Below, in pieces: positions 1-11,351 of a DNA stretch of 64,000 bases; position 1 is the stretch's first letter, and each line of letters opens with the position of its first letter. Below the pieces are notes generated by a model, which made no database searches, was not told the DNA's origin, and worked only from the letters and a program-made list of their open reading frames with translations. Source of the stretch: Papio anubis (lineage: Eukaryota > Chordata > Mammalia > Primates > Cercopithecidae); the NCBI RefSeq assembly GCF_008728515.1, contig NC_044996.1, positions 105,115,467 through 105,179,466 on the forward strand. Reading direction: 5' to 3'. Both the position numbers and the translations under genes were made by a program.

Positions 1-730
1 AGCTCCTGAGACCCCTGTCCCTGACTCTGTTTCTCTGGTGTAGATCATCCTTCAGGACTGAACATACTCTTCAGAGTACATCAGTGTTGCTATGGTTTGA
101 AGTCTACAAAGATGGGCCTACCAGTTAGGATGCTTGGTTGCAAACCAAAGCCCCAGTAGGAGGGCTGAGTCTTGAAGGTGAAAAAGTCTTTTAAACTCAG
201 ACTGGAGTAGTGAATTCCTAATGGCAGAATGTCAGGCACCAGGCCTGGGGAGCAATTTGTGGATGATGACTTCAAAGCCACGCCGGTAACTCACAAGGCC
301 CACCCTGCTAATTTTTTATATGCGTATTCACCAGTGTCCTCAGTTCTCCTGGTCTGTTCTGCCAGGGTCTTGCTGCTCAAAAATCAGAGAAGATACGGGG
401 CCCTGCAAGCAGGATTATCTCCTCCCCATAGAAGAGCCTGGTATCTAAGTAGGAGATTTCCAGGGGTTGAAAGGTTGGCCCTTCCAGAATGGAGGCTGCC
501 ATAGTCCCAGGGAACCATATATCAGTGAGAGGACGAACAGGATTTCTCATTCATTCATTCAGCAAATATTTATTGAATACTGTATGGCACAGTACAAATT
601 TCATTAGTTTGGTGGACATTTCCTTTCCCCTTCCTAACAGCAATAAGATTTTCCTCTAAGAATGTCCCCCTCACAAATTATGTAGCAACCATGCAGTTTA
701 CCCCATTTTTATCTCCATAGCCTAAGCTAA
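1..730. other. Unique sequence, no gene recognised
   Basis: No exon, RNA gene or clear transposon is seen over most of this stretch. Around 549-592 it reads 'attcattcattcagcaaata', the antisense form of an L2 LINE 3' end, so a short L2 relic is likely there. The short open frames on both strands lack recognisable domains. Confidence 0.4.
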
Positions 731-734
731 TCAG

Positions 735-1350
735 ATCAATTCCATTTTCTTTGTCACAGTGGCAGGGATGGTTCACTCAAAGAGATGTTCAGGACTTTTG
801 TGGGAAGGAATATGCTCTCTTTCTTTCCCTGGATGTGACTGAAAAAGCTTGAAGACTCAGTTTCTGTTGGCAGCCATCTTGCAACCACAAGGGAAGTCCA
901 CCTGAGCAAAGAACCAATGCAGAAGAGAAATGGAGCCAGAGCCTTGATAAAACCGTGCCTGAAGCCCACTGGATGTTTTAATTGTGTGAGCCCATAAATC
1001 TTCCTTATTATTCAAGTCAGTTTTTTTGAGTTTTCTTGAGACAGAGTCTCACTCTGTTTCCCAGGCTGGAGGCTGGAGTAGGGTGGCAAGATCTTGGCTC
1101 ACTACAACCTCCACCTTCCAAGTTCAAGCAGTTCTCCTGCCTCAACCTCCCAAGTAGCTGGAACTACAGGCACATGCCACCATGCCTGGCTAATTTTTGT
1201 ATTTTTAGTAGAAACAGCGTTTAGCCATGTTGGCCAGGCTGGTCTAGAACTCCTGAGCTCAAGTGATCCACCCACCTTGGCCTCCCAAAGTGCTGGGATT
1301 ACAGGCGTGAGCCACCGCGCCCAATTCCCCTCAAGTCAGTTTGAATGGGG
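735..1350 (+). mobile_element. MLT1-like LTR remnant split by an Alu
   Basis: The segment has the 'ggcagccatcttgcaacca' block, a late 'cccataaatcttccttatta' polyadenylation-type stretch and a 'caagtcagtttgaatggggt' end, the layout of old MaLR (MLT1) LTRs. The Alu at 1024-1329 interrupts the last part. The subfamily is uncertain and the left boundary approximate. Confidence 0.4.
1024..1329 (-). mobile_element. AluS: Alu SINE, antisense
   Basis: A poly-T run, 'gagacagagtctcactctg' and the terminal 'gccaccgcgccc' identify an antisense full-length Alu. Both monomers are present. It is flanked by a 12-bp duplication 'tcaagtcagttt' (about 1012-1023 and 1331-1342), showing insertion into the older LTR. 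Confidence 0.93.
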
Positions 1351-2670
1351 TCTTCCACAATTTACAAGTTCTTTAAGTGATGCAAATTCAGCAAATTTGC
1401 AGGATACAAGATCAACACATGCAGGTTAGTTGTATTTCTGTACACAGGCAACGAATAATCTGAAAACGAAATTAAGAGAATGAGAAGACAAGACAGAAAA
1501 AATTTGCAAAAGATATATCTGATAAAGGACTGCTATTCAAAATATAAGAACTCTTAAAAGTCAACAATGAGGAAATGAACAACCCAATTAAAAATATTAG
1601 TAAAAGATCTGAAAAGCTACCTCACCAAAGAAGATACACAGATGGAAAATAAGCATGTGAAAAGATGCTCAACACCATATGTCATTAGGAAATTGCAAAT
1701 TAAAACAACAATGAGATATCACTACACACCTATTAGAATGGCCAAATCCAAGACACTGACAACACCAAATGCTGGTGAGGATGTGGAGCAACAGGAACTC
1801 TTTGTTGCTGGTAGGAATGCAAAATGGTATAGCAGTTTGGCAGGTTCTTACAACATTAAATATATTCTTACCCTATGATCCAGCAATCTCACTCCTTGAT
1901 AGTGACCCAAATTAGTTTAAAACAAACATCCACATAGAAACATGCTGCACATGGATGTTTATAACAGCTTTGTTGATAATTTCCAAAACTTAGATGCAGC
2001 CAAGATATTCTTCAGTGGATAAATGGATAAAGAAACTGTAATATTCCAGACAATGGAATATTATTCAACACTAAAAAATGAGCTACTAAGCCATGAAAAG
2101 ACGTGGAGGAACCATAAATGCATGTTACTAAGTGAAAGAAGCCAATCTGAAGAGGCTATCTACTGTCTGATTTCAACTGTATGACATTCTGGAAAAGGCA
2201 AAACTATGGAGATGACAGTAGAAAGATTAATAGTTACTAGGGGTTAGGAAGAGAGGATGGGATGAATAGGCAGCACATAAAGAATTTTTAGGGCAGTGAA
2301 ACTATTTTGTATGATACTATAATGGTGGATACATGTCATTGTATATTTGTCAAAACCTATAAAATGTACAACATCAAGCCAGGCAGGGTAACTCATGCCT
2401 GTAATCCCAGCACTTTGAGAGGCTGAGGTGGGTGGATCTCTTCAGCCCAGAAGTTCGAGACCAGCCTGTGCAACATGTTGAGACCCTGTCTTTAAAAAAA
2501 CAGAAAGAAGAAAAGAAAGAGAGAAAAAAAGAACGTACAACATCAAGAGCGAACACTAATGTAAACTATGGACTCTGAGTGACAATATGTCAATGTAGTT
2601 TCATCAGTTGTAATAAATGTACCACTCTGGTGCAGGATGTTATGGCGGGGGAGGCTGTGCATATGTGGGG
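1350..2670 (+). mobile_element. L1: Old L1 (L1M) 3' end
   Basis: This is the last part of L1 ORF2 and its 3' UTR. The frame at 1642-1878 translates to a peptide like the C-terminal part of ORF2p (around residues HVKRCSTPYVIRKLQ and GEDVEQQ). It is followed by L1M-type 3' UTR text ending near 'gggggaggctgtgcatatg'. The frame is broken by stops and cannot encode a functional enzyme. A SINE monomer at 2379-2533 interrupts the UTR. Confidence 0.85.
2379..2533 (+). mobile_element. FLAM: Alu left monomer (FLAM/AluJ type) nested in L1
   Basis: A single sense Alu arm ('aactcatgcctgtaatccca') ends directly in an impure A-rich tail, with no right arm. A 14-bp duplication, 'tgtacaacatcaag' at 2365-2378 and 'cgtacaacatcaag' at 2534-2547, brackets it exactly, so this is a complete insertion of a monomeric or right-arm-lacking element. 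Confidence 0.88.
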
Positions 2671-4055
2671 TACTGGCATAAGGATAGACATATAGATCAA
2701 TAGAATAGAATTTAGAGTCCAGAAATAAACCCATGCACTTATGATCAATTGATTTTTGGCAAGGATGCCAAGGCCATGCCATGGGGAAAGAATAGCCTTT
2801 TAAACAAATGGTACTGGAACAACTGGATATCCACATGTAACAGAATAAAGTTGGACTCCTAGTTCACATTGTGCACAAAAATTAACACAAAATGAATCAA
2901 AGACCTAAATGTAAGAGCTAAAACTGTGAAGCTCTTACAAGAAAATATAGGGGTAAATCTTCATGACCTTGAATTTGGTAATCAATTCTTAGATATGACA
3001 CCAAAAGCATGAGCAACAAAAGAAAAAATAGATGAATTGGACTTCATCAAAATTTTAAAAACTTTTATGCATCAAGGAATGCTATCAATAAAGTGAAATG
3101 ACAGAATGGGAGAAAATAATTGCAAATCATTTATCTGTTGAGGGTCTAGTATCCACAATATAGAAAGAACTCTTACAACTCAACCACAAAAAGACAAATA
3201 GCCTAATTTAAAAATGAGCAAAGGACTTGAATAGACATTTCTCCAAGGAAGATATACAAATGGCCAGTAAGCACATGAAAATATGTTCAATCTAATTAGT
3301 CATTAGGGAAATGCAAATCAGAAACATGATGAAAAACTATTTCATATGCAATAGGGTGGCTATAATTTAAAAAAACCCGAAAATCAGTGTTGGTGAGGAT
3401 ATAGAGAAATTGGAACCCACATACATTAATGGAGGGAATGTAACATGGTGCAGCTACTATGGAAAACAGTTTGGCGGTTCCTCAAAAAGTTGAACACAGA
3501 ATTACTATATGACTCAGCAATTCCTCTATTTATGTATAAACCCAAAGGAATTGAAAACAGCTATTCAAACAAATATTTGTACACAAATGTTCATTGCAGT
3601 ACTATTCCCAATAGGCAAAAGGTAGAAACAAGGTAGAAACAAACCAAATGTTCATCAATGGAGGAATGGATAAAGTGTGGTATATCCATAATGGAATACC
3701 ATTCAGCCATAAAAAGGAATAAAGTGTTGATACCTGCTACAATATGAATAAACCTTGAAAACATCAGGCTGAGTGAAAGAAGTCAGACACAAAAAGACAA
3801 ATATTGTCTGATTCTATTTATGTGAAAAATCCAGAATAGGTAGATTCAGAAAGCAGATTAGTAGTTGCCAGGGGATTGGGGAGGGGGAAATAGGGACTGA
3901 CTGCATGGTTTCTTTTTGGGGTGATGAGAACGTTTTAGAACTAGACAAAGATGATGGTTGTATAACATTGTGACTGCACTAATTCGACTGAATTGTGCCC
4001 TTTAAAGTGGCTAATGTTATGTTATGTGAATTTCACCTCAATAAAAGCAGACATG
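2671..4055 (+). mobile_element. L1: Second old L1 (L1M) fragment, tandem with the first
   Basis: The text restarts in ORF2 at 'tactggcataaggatagaca' and runs through the ORF2 C-terminus (recognisable at 3445-3636), then the L1M 3' UTR to 'cacctcaataaaagcag'. It covers the same ORF2 C-terminal region as the preceding L1, so these are two separate insertions in the same orientation. Many stops and frameshifts are present. A 13-bp tandem duplication (about 3619-3644) interrupts it, and a short GAAT run follows at 4057-4076. Confidence 0.85.
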
Positions 4056-4079
4056 CTGTGAATGAATGAATGAATGTGT

Positions 4080-5040
4080 GCATATGTGAATGGCTGCCAT
4101 GGAAAGGAGCATTTCCTGGGTCATCTACACCAATATTTCAAGGCGCAGTCTTTGCTTTCCTTTACTCACTCCTTATCCTGGCTGTCTGCCCTTTAAATTT
4201 CCCTGGCAGGCAGATGTTTGGAAAGCCGGTATTCAACAGGTCCGGTGCCCCAACTCCCCCAATGTCTTAAGGCATTATCATCATTGTTCAAAAATATTTT
4301 ACAAACCCAGTCTTGGAAAAAAGGTTTTATTAAGAACCTCATTATTATATCCGTTGCCCTAATTCCACATCAGATTATTAACAAAGGCTTTGTGGACTGA
4401 GGCTCTGGGCAACCGGCCATCTTCTCAGCAGGACTGTGCTGGTTCTTACTCTGCTAATCCACAAACCTGTTAAACCTCACCAAGTCAAAAGAAAAGATTT
4501 CTGGGGAGAGGCACTTAAAAAGAGGCTTGGGCTCTAGGAGCTTTTTTCCATTGCACAACTCCCAGCAGGGCCTTTCTCAGAATGTGCTGAGTGAGATCAT
4601 CAATATTTAAAACGAAACTGCCCACATCCAAGTAAGTGAACAACAGCACCAAGGGCATGGCTCAGTCTCTGCTTCTGCTCCTCATTTTGTTCACTTGAAA
4701 GATGTGGCACTTACTTGTCCCATAATCAGGACCCTCGTTATTTAATTTAGGCAGTGGGCACAAGGGACAGAAAGTGGGCAGAGGAAACTGGATATCTACA
4801 TGCCATCTCACCCCATAGACAAAAATGAACTCAAAATGAAAAAAGCTACATGAGGCCAAAGATACCCTCATAGCAGAGTGACCACCAAGATCCCCATTGT
4901 CCATCATGTGTCAAATGTCCCAGGCCCTGGGATACAACCACCTGAGGCCTGCCAGAGGGAGCTGGGTAAAAAGCCTTTTCCTGCCCATCAAGGGAGGTAA
5001 AAGCTCTCCAGCTACTTCTCCTGCCCAGCCACATGGACCT
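4080..5040. other. Unique sequence, nothing recognised
   Basis: No transposon family or gene is identifiable here. The open frames at 4070-4400 are short, overlap one another and lack recognisable domains. Confidence 0.35.
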
Positions 5041-5550
5041 GTCTGCAAACTCCCCATCCATTTCCAGACTACCTGGCCTTTGGTCTTGCTTTTCTCTCTG
5101 CTAGGATGTCATCCCCAAATTCAAGGCCAAGTTAAAATTTTTACCTCTTCCTCGGGGAATCTGATCAGGATTCCCTTATCAGAAATTCTTGCTCCTTCCT
5201 CGGGGCTCACATGGCATTTTACTTTTGGCTCTGGCATTACTGCATAGCTATCATTTGTCCTGCGTTTTCTGGGCTATCCTTAAGTTCAAAAATGTCACAC
5301 TATCTCCATACCCCCCTGTACATGTCCTAGTAATTCCAGTATTTCAACATCAAAACGATATCTTCCAGATTATTTCTCCCAATTGGAAGCAACCCCATAA
5401 TCTTGTACTTAGGCTACCTGTCCTCAGTCTTGGTTTATAAATTGTGATCACTGTGTTTAGGCCACTTATTTCACTCTGCTTTGATCATAATTATGGACTT
5501 TGTCTGCTCCAGTAGATTGTGAGCTCCTTGGGAGATAGGGACTCTATCAG
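5040..5550 (+). mobile_element. L2: L2 LINE relic
   Basis: The 'attgtgagctccttgggaga' text near 5515-5545 matches the sense 3' part of L2 ('tgtaagctccttgagggcag'). The upstream pyrimidine-rich coding-like stretch (about 5040-5200) has the look of the end of L2 ORF2. It is highly diverged. Confidence 0.45.
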
Positions 5551-5554
5551 TTAG

Positions 5555-6060
5555 GGTTAGGTTTGCTTGGGAGCTACAGAGACTCAAAATTGCAATGTGG
5601 CTTAAACGTGAGAGCAGTTTCTCGTGTATTAAAGTTTAGAGGTAGACGGTTCAGCATGGGAATGGCTGTTGTACTAAGAAGACCTCAGGGACCCAGGCTC
5701 CTTTCAGCCTACCATTCCAGATCCCTACACTGATGAAGGTGAAGCCCGTGTTCTCATGGTTCATGATGGTGGCCAGAGCTCCAGCCATCACATCTACACT
5801 CCAAAGCAATGAAAACTAAAAGAGGCAATGGACAAATATCAGCCATCTCTTAAGGAAGGTTCTTGGAAGCAGCCACATGTCACTTCCACTTATAACCCAA
5901 TAGCCTGAACTTAATTACATGTCTATGCCTACCTGCAAAGGAGGCTGGGAAATGTAATCTTTCTTCTAGGTGGCCATGTGCCCAACTGAAAATCAGGATT
6001 TGAGTATTATATTAGAAGGGGAGGTAGTATACTGGGGAACAGTCTCTGCAATAGATAGGC
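5555..6060 (-). mobile_element. Ancient LTR-like remnant (MLT1-type?)
   Basis: The stretch opens with 'tatcagttagggttaggttt', has a 'gtggcttaaacgtgagagca' block and later 'gatggtggccagagctccag', a pattern of the antisense form of old MaLR LTRs. Divergence is high and the boundaries are guesses. Confidence 0.3.
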
Positions 6061-6126
6061 TTATGCATCTCAATATCCTATGCAACTCTAGTGGAGTTTG
6101 ACACACAGCATCAAGGAATGAGAGTG

Positions 6127-6378
6127 GGTGAAAACACAGATTCTGGAACCGTCTGCCTCAATTTGAATTCCAGCTCTGCCACTTAACTAGCTGTGTGACC
6201 TTGGGCAAGTCATTTAAACTCTCTGTGCCTCAGTTTTCCTATCTGTAAAATGAGGATAATAATGGTGGACAGGGTTATTGTGAAGGTTAAATAAGTTTAT
6301 CAATGTAAAGCCCTTAGAACAGGAACTGGTACATAGCATGTGCTATATAAGTAGTAGCTACTGTTATTATTGTGGGGG
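6127..6378 (+). mobile_element. MIR: MIR SINE
   Basis: A near full-length MIR is readable: 'ccagctctgccacttaacta', 'gctgtgtgaccttgggcaag', 'cctcagttttcctatctgta' and a 3' part ending in 'agtagtagctactgttatta'. It is one of the best preserved MIRs of the window. Confidence 0.9.
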
Positions 6379-6504
6379 TGTTGGATGAACAAATGGTCAA
6401 ACTGAGATGTTATCTGTTAAGGAGCAACTGGATCTGAGGTTTCTGATGGCACAATGCGTTTATCTAAGCCTAGAAGCTGTGATTGGTGTGGAAGTCCCCA
6501 AACA

Positions 6505-7040
6505 CGGCCGCCCATAACTCTCATCAAGAGGTAGAGACTTATTTTCCTTCCCCTTGAATCTGGACCAGCCTTGTGACTTGCTCTGATGAATAGAATGCGA
6601 TGGAAGTGACCTCATGCCAATTCCAGGCCTCAGCCTTAACAGACCTGGCAGCTTGTGCCTTTGTTCTCTTGGCAGCCAACTGCCATATAAAGAGGTCTGG
6701 CTGCCGTGCTGGAGCATGAGGCCATGTGGAGGGAGAAAGGCCCTGGGGGATGGAGACTACGAAGGGAGAGAAAATGAGACCCAGCCAGCCTTTAGCCATT
6801 TCAGTCCCAGCTACTAGGGTGCCAGACATGTGAGGGAGGCCGTGTTGGATGTTCTGGCCCCAGCCAAGCTCCCAGCTGACTGCAGCTGCATGAGTGACCC
6901 CAGCCAATACCATATGGAGCAGAAGAACTGCCCAGTCAACCCACAGAATCGCAAGGAACAATGACTCATTGTTTCAAGCCATTCAAGCCATTACGTTTTG
7001 AGGTGGGTTGTGGAACAGCAACAGAAGCACACCAGGGCTC
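6505..7040 (+). mobile_element. MLT1: MLT1-type LTR remnant
   Basis: Blocks such as 'cttgtgacttgctctgatga', 'atagaatgcgatggaagtga' and 'caagccattacgttttgagg' match old MaLR LTRs that carry 'gacttgctttggccaataga' and 'gccactgaggttttgtgg'. The overlapping frames at 6539-6961 are non-coding shadows. Confidence 0.45.
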
Positions 7041-7680
7041 AACGCCTGATCTTATCCTGCTCTCCGGGCTGACACCTTCCTGTGTCAATTTTCTGTCTCC
7101 AGTTCCCACAGGACTAGGGCAGGATCTGGGGATTCTAGGACAGCCCTTGCTCTTGAGTCTTAGGAACACAGAGGCAAAAGCTTTGCCCTTTATTTCATCC
7201 CTCTAACAAAAATAAGGCAAGAATATTTGCAACCTGGTGACCCTTCTGAAATCTTCTGAGGTCAGATGAGATGAATTTCGAGTTTGAGGAGCTGGACTCT
7301 GAAAATTCATTTTCAGAATACTTTGAATTCCAGCTTGCACTTCTCTTTGGCCCATTTTTCATTAACCCATTAAAATAAAATCCATTAAGGCATATCACTT
7401 CAGTTGGGAACTTGACCAGAACTGAAGTTGACCAGAGTCATCATCTCCCCTATTTGCAGAACTCATTAGAATATCCAAAGTGATTTTCATCTGCATCATC
7501 TCATTGATTTCTACAATGAGAAAAGGCTTCCCTAACCAAACCACTATGGTAAATATGAACACAGTAGAAGGAAGATTTTTAAAAGTATGCAAATAGGACC
7601 ACTAATTACAAATGAATCCTTAGCTCATCAGCAAGATACACTCCTCAGCTAATGACAACATCTGAACATAAAACTCAAAA
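7040..7680. other. Unique sequence, nothing recognised
   Basis: This is moderately AT-rich sequence without a recognisable repeat, exon or RNA gene. Confidence 0.35.
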
Positions 7681-7682
7681 CA

Positions 7683-7968
7683 GGGCTAGGCACAGTGGCT
7701 CATGACTCTAATCCCAGCGCTTTGGGAAGCTGAGGAAGGAGGAAAGCCTGCGGCCAGGAGTTCAAGACCAGCCTGAGCAACATGGTGAGACCCTGTCTCT
7801 ACAAAGAATAAAAAAAAATTATCCAGGCATAGTGGCACATGCCTCAAGTTCTAGCTACTCAGAAGGCCGAGGCAGGAGGATTGTTTGAGCCCAGGAGTTC
7901 AAGGTTACAGTGAGCTATGATTGCACCACTGCACTCTAGCCTAGGCAATTATCTCTAAAAATGAAACA
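7683..7968 (+). mobile_element. AluJ: AluJ SINE
   Basis: A sense Alu with 'ggctaggcacagtggctcat', 'tttgagcccaggagttcaag' and an end decayed to 'atctctaaaaatgaaaca'. Many substitutions and loss of CpGs place it among the old J subfamily. Confidence 0.9.
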
Positions 7969-8189
7969 ATAGATAATTAATTGAAAACACTCAAAGAAAA
8001 GCTTTGAGTTAACCCTATCTTTTATTAAACTGGCCATCCTCTAAATTCATCAAAACAAGTGAGGTCCACAGTATTAAATATCAAAATTTCTACTGCTCTT
8101 ACATTTCCGCAATTTTCAAGGCACCCAAAGTTTTTTGAGTACCCATTTCTCACTGGTATGAGGAACTTGGCACCTATGGCCATTTTAAA

Positions 8190-8705
8190 ACATGGCCCCT
8201 AAATTCTTTGATACTACTCCCATCAACAAATTAGATTCTATGTCCCCTCTCCTTGACTCTGAGTGGGCTCATAACTGCTTCAACCCATAGACTATGGCAC
8301 ATGTGATATCGTGTGACTTCTGAGGTTGGGCCAGAAAGGTACATGCAATTTCCACCTGATTCTCTTGGGACAGTTGCTATGGGGGAAGCCAGTCGTCACA
8401 TAAGAAATCCAACCTTCCTAAGACTGCTGTGCTGATGAGGCCACATGTAGATGCTCTGGGTGACAGCTTCTCCTTGCAGAGGCACCAGGCATATGAGTGG
8501 AGCCATGTTGGATCCTCCAGACCCAGCCCACCCACCACTGGGTGGTCTCAGCAGATGCCATGAGGAGCAAAAAACCACCCAGGTGAACCCTGCCTGAATT
8601 CCTGACCTGCACATCCTTGTGCACAATAAGATAGGTGTGGTTTTGTGCCACTAAGTTGGAGTGATTTGTTATGCAGCAATAGTGACTGGAAGAGTACCAC
8701 AAATA
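8190..8705 (+). mobile_element. MLT1: MLT1-type LTR remnant
   Basis: It carries 'tgtgatatcgtgtgacttct', 'gaggccacatgtagatgctc', 'ccctgcctgaattcctgacc' and the end 'tttgttatgcagcaatagtg', diagnostic blocks of old MaLR LTRs in sense. The whole length of an LTR appears present, though diverged. Confidence 0.5.
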
Positions 8706-8859
8706 AAACTGTCTGTGATGAAATCAGAGACCCACTGAGCGGGCTTCAACCTAACAGAAGCTACAAGCCACCTTCATCCAAAGCCCAAGATGGGCTCCTC
8801 ATGCCCTTCCCAGCCCCTCTTACACCGGTAAAGGCAGGCAGCCCAGTTAAGTGGGAACA

Positions 8860-9062
8860 TGGCACTCAGAGACAGAAAGACTTGAGTTTAAATCCTTGCT
8901 CTGCCCTAGTGTGACCTTGGGCAAATTGCTTAATCTCTCTGAACCCCAGTCCCCAAAGTGGCCACAGTACCACATCCTTCCCAGTGTGGGTGCCAGAAGT
9001 CAATGAGCTAACTCAGCAAAGCACCTAACACACAGTAGGTGCTCCATAAGGTTAATTCCATG
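8860..9062 (+). mobile_element. MIR: MIR SINE relic
   Basis: It shows 'gtgtgaccttgggcaaattg', 'cttaatctctctgaacccca' and 'cacacagtaggtgctccata', in the order of a sense MIR with a diverged middle. Confidence 0.75.
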
Positions 9063-10060
9063 TATTGCTTGGGGTCATGGGTTCTGGGTCTTCAGTGAAT
9101 TTCGAATATTCATGAGTCTTCATTTTGGTACAGAAAACACTCTATTTGGCTTACTCCAGGATGGCTCCCATTCAAATGGTAGAATTAGACTGGCAGGCCA
9201 CAGCAGCTATTGAATGAGATTGGATCATTTGATTCATTGCAGTCTCTCCTCATAGCCTCCCGACCCCCTAATCCCCGGGCTGGAAGGCTGCCTTCGCTGA
9301 GCCATGATGAACATCAGTGGTGGCAAACCCTGGGCCGTGTGGTTCAGTCCTGGACTAGTAAACACAAGTCTTGCCAAACCTGAAACTCAAGTCATGGATG
9401 AGTGGTGAGCTCTGGACCAAGGTTTGGCCTTCCTCATCCAACAACTATAATCACATAGGTTATTAAGAAGTGGATTCTTTTTTTGAGGCAACTTTGGAAT
9501 TGGCTGAACCAGCAGAATAATTTACTGTAATGTACTTTCCTCCCCCTCTTCCCCATCCCCTTCCCTGCCCCCACCCCAGACAAAACCCACCACTGCAGAG
9601 GCTACAAAGGACCTTGTTGCTTAGCAACAGAAGTGAAACTAATCAACACAGCTCTGAATAATATTTTTTCAAAACACGACTTATCCTGAAATTGTGCAGC
9701 AAATGTGAGGCCTTCCTTTCAATATAAACAGTCATTTTAAAAAACATCCATAATTAATTTCGTGATGTGTGCTCATTCCCTTCACTGGTGGATTAGCCTT
9801 GTTAAATAATAACAGTAACACCGACAACACTAATACCATGTGGCCTTTGTCCAGCACATGCATTTGACATTTTGTAATTCTTTCGGCCTTAGAAAGTCAT
9901 AGTGAGGTGGAAGGGGCCAGTATTTAAACTCATTCTCGAGCTGGAGATATGGACATGAAGAGGTTACGTGCAGTAGAGCCCAAATGACCAGACAGGCTTT
10001 CTGAAGCCAAACCCGTGTAGTTTTTCCCCAAACCATGTAGTTTTTCCGTTCTTTGACCTG
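9063..10060. other. Unique block with a candidate regulatory palindrome
   Basis: No repeat is recognised over about 1 kb. The core at 9430-9830 mixes a C-rich run (9540-9580), the palindrome at 9616-9628 and AT-rich text with homeodomain-like 'ataattaatt' (9750-9761). This composition resembles non-coding conserved DNA, but conservation cannot be judged from one sequence. A 20-bp-period duplication lies at 10010-10047. Confidence 0.35.
9616..9628. promoter_or_regulatory. Candidate RFX-type X-box
   Basis: GTTGCTTAGCAAC is a perfect inverted repeat of GTTGC/GCAAC with three central bases. RFX factors bind inverted GTTGCC-like half-sites, and the following 'ag' also fits the RFX5-style 'TAGCAACAG'. 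It is a sequence match only; no promoter or exon is seen nearby. Confidence 0.35.
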
Positions 10061-10069
10061 CCTGTAACT

Positions 10070-10185
10070 TGTGATAGAATCACTCTGAACCTCAGTTTCC
10101 TCCTCTACGAGATAGGGATGGTGAGTGGGTTGGATTGGATCAACTTCGTTGTCCTTCCAGCTGTAGTATTTCTAGCCCAGTCCAG
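10070..10185 (+). mobile_element. MIR: MIR fragment
   Basis: 'ctgaacctcagtttcctcct' followed by 'acgagatagggatggtgagt' corresponds to the middle of a sense MIR. Only the core is recognisable. Confidence 0.5.
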
Positions 10186-10319
10186 GAGCTATCCAGGATG
10201 AATCAACAGGCCCTCTGTGGTTTAGAGAGTCTGTGGGCCTTAACAGTGAGCACAAAGAGAATGGTGAGGAAGAGAACAAACAGAAAGCTGTGGCAGAGAA
10301 GACTCACCTAGAAGGCAAA

Positions 10320-10622
10320 CACGGCCGCTGGGTGTGTTGACTCGTGCCTGTAATCCCAGCACTCTTGGAGGCTGAGACAGGAAGATCGCTTGATGCCAGG
10401 AGTTGGAGATCAGCCTGGGCAACATATCGAGATCCCATCTCTACAAAAAAACTAAAAAATTTAGCTGGGCATGGTGGTGCATGCTTGTAGTTCCATCTAC
10501 TCCGGGGGCTGAGGCGGGAGGATGGCTTGAGCCCAGGAGTTAGAGGCTGCAGTGAGCTATGATTGCACCACTGCACTTCAGCCTGGGTGACAGAGTGAGA
10601 CTCCCGTCTCTTAAAAAAAAAA
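10320..10622 (+). mobile_element. AluJ: AluJ SINE
   Basis: Full-length sense Alu with 'tcgcttgatgccaggagttg' in the left arm and a short A tail. Flanking duplications 'agaaggcaaa' sit at 10310-10319 and 10623-10632. Old subfamily by sequence. Confidence 0.93.
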
Positions 10623-10629
10623 AGAAGGC

Positions 10630-11015
10630 AAAGAAGGTCTTCTAAAGAAACAAGAGTTGGACCTAAGAGGAGGAAGAGCAGAAGAGCCCCTGTGGGGGGA
10701 GGGGAAGCAAAGGGGCCCTCAGCCACTGCCAGCAGGGGACACGGACATGGCAGAGGTGAAGATCATATCACAGAGGTGGCACCTCAGAACCATACCCAGG
10801 AGCCCCAGGGTGCCCGAGGGGCCAGGTGAGCTGCTCTGGGCCAGGGAACTTCTGTTGGCTCAGCAATTAAATGGAGGTGTCACAGGAGCAGCCTTCTCTT
10901 TGAATTTAGTCAGGTTTGGTTCCTGTGGGCCTGAGGGGATGTTGCCCCACAGATTTGGTGGGAACTCTGAGCCAGTTGTGAGTGAAGAATTCCCAACTCA
11001 AACTGCGTAGACTCA
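10630..11015. other. Unique sequence, open frame without recognised domains
   Basis: An open frame at 10657-11010 (+) has no recognisable domain and lies beside an Alu. Nothing else is identified. Confidence 0.3.
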
Positions 11016-11350
11016 AAAAGGACTCTATTGGCTCCTATATTCTCAAAGTTCAAGGGATGAAGCTGATCAAGCAAAGTCTTGAGGCATCTTTCTTTTCTCT
11101 CTCAGCTCTACTTCCTTCTGTGTGAACTCTGTTGTTAGACAGGCACCTCCCTGAGGGAGGCCTTCCATGACTGTAAGACTTCCTTCATCCTGACAACTTG
11201 TGAGGTTTCAGTTCTGGAAACACCAACAAAAGTCAAAGTGTGTGTTTGGGGGACAGGGTTTCCTTGGGCCACATGCTCAATCCAGAACCAGCCACTGATA
11301 CCCAGAGCATGGAGTATGCTGCTTGGCCATGCATTTGTCATCAGCCTTCC
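11015..11350 (-). mobile_element. Possible LTR/L2 relic
   Basis: 'ggactctattggctcctata' and 'tctctctcagctctacttcc' resemble antisense MaLR LTR text, and the block after 11135 resembles L2 coding text. Too diverged to name firmly. Confidence 0.25.
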
Positions 11351-11351
11351 C

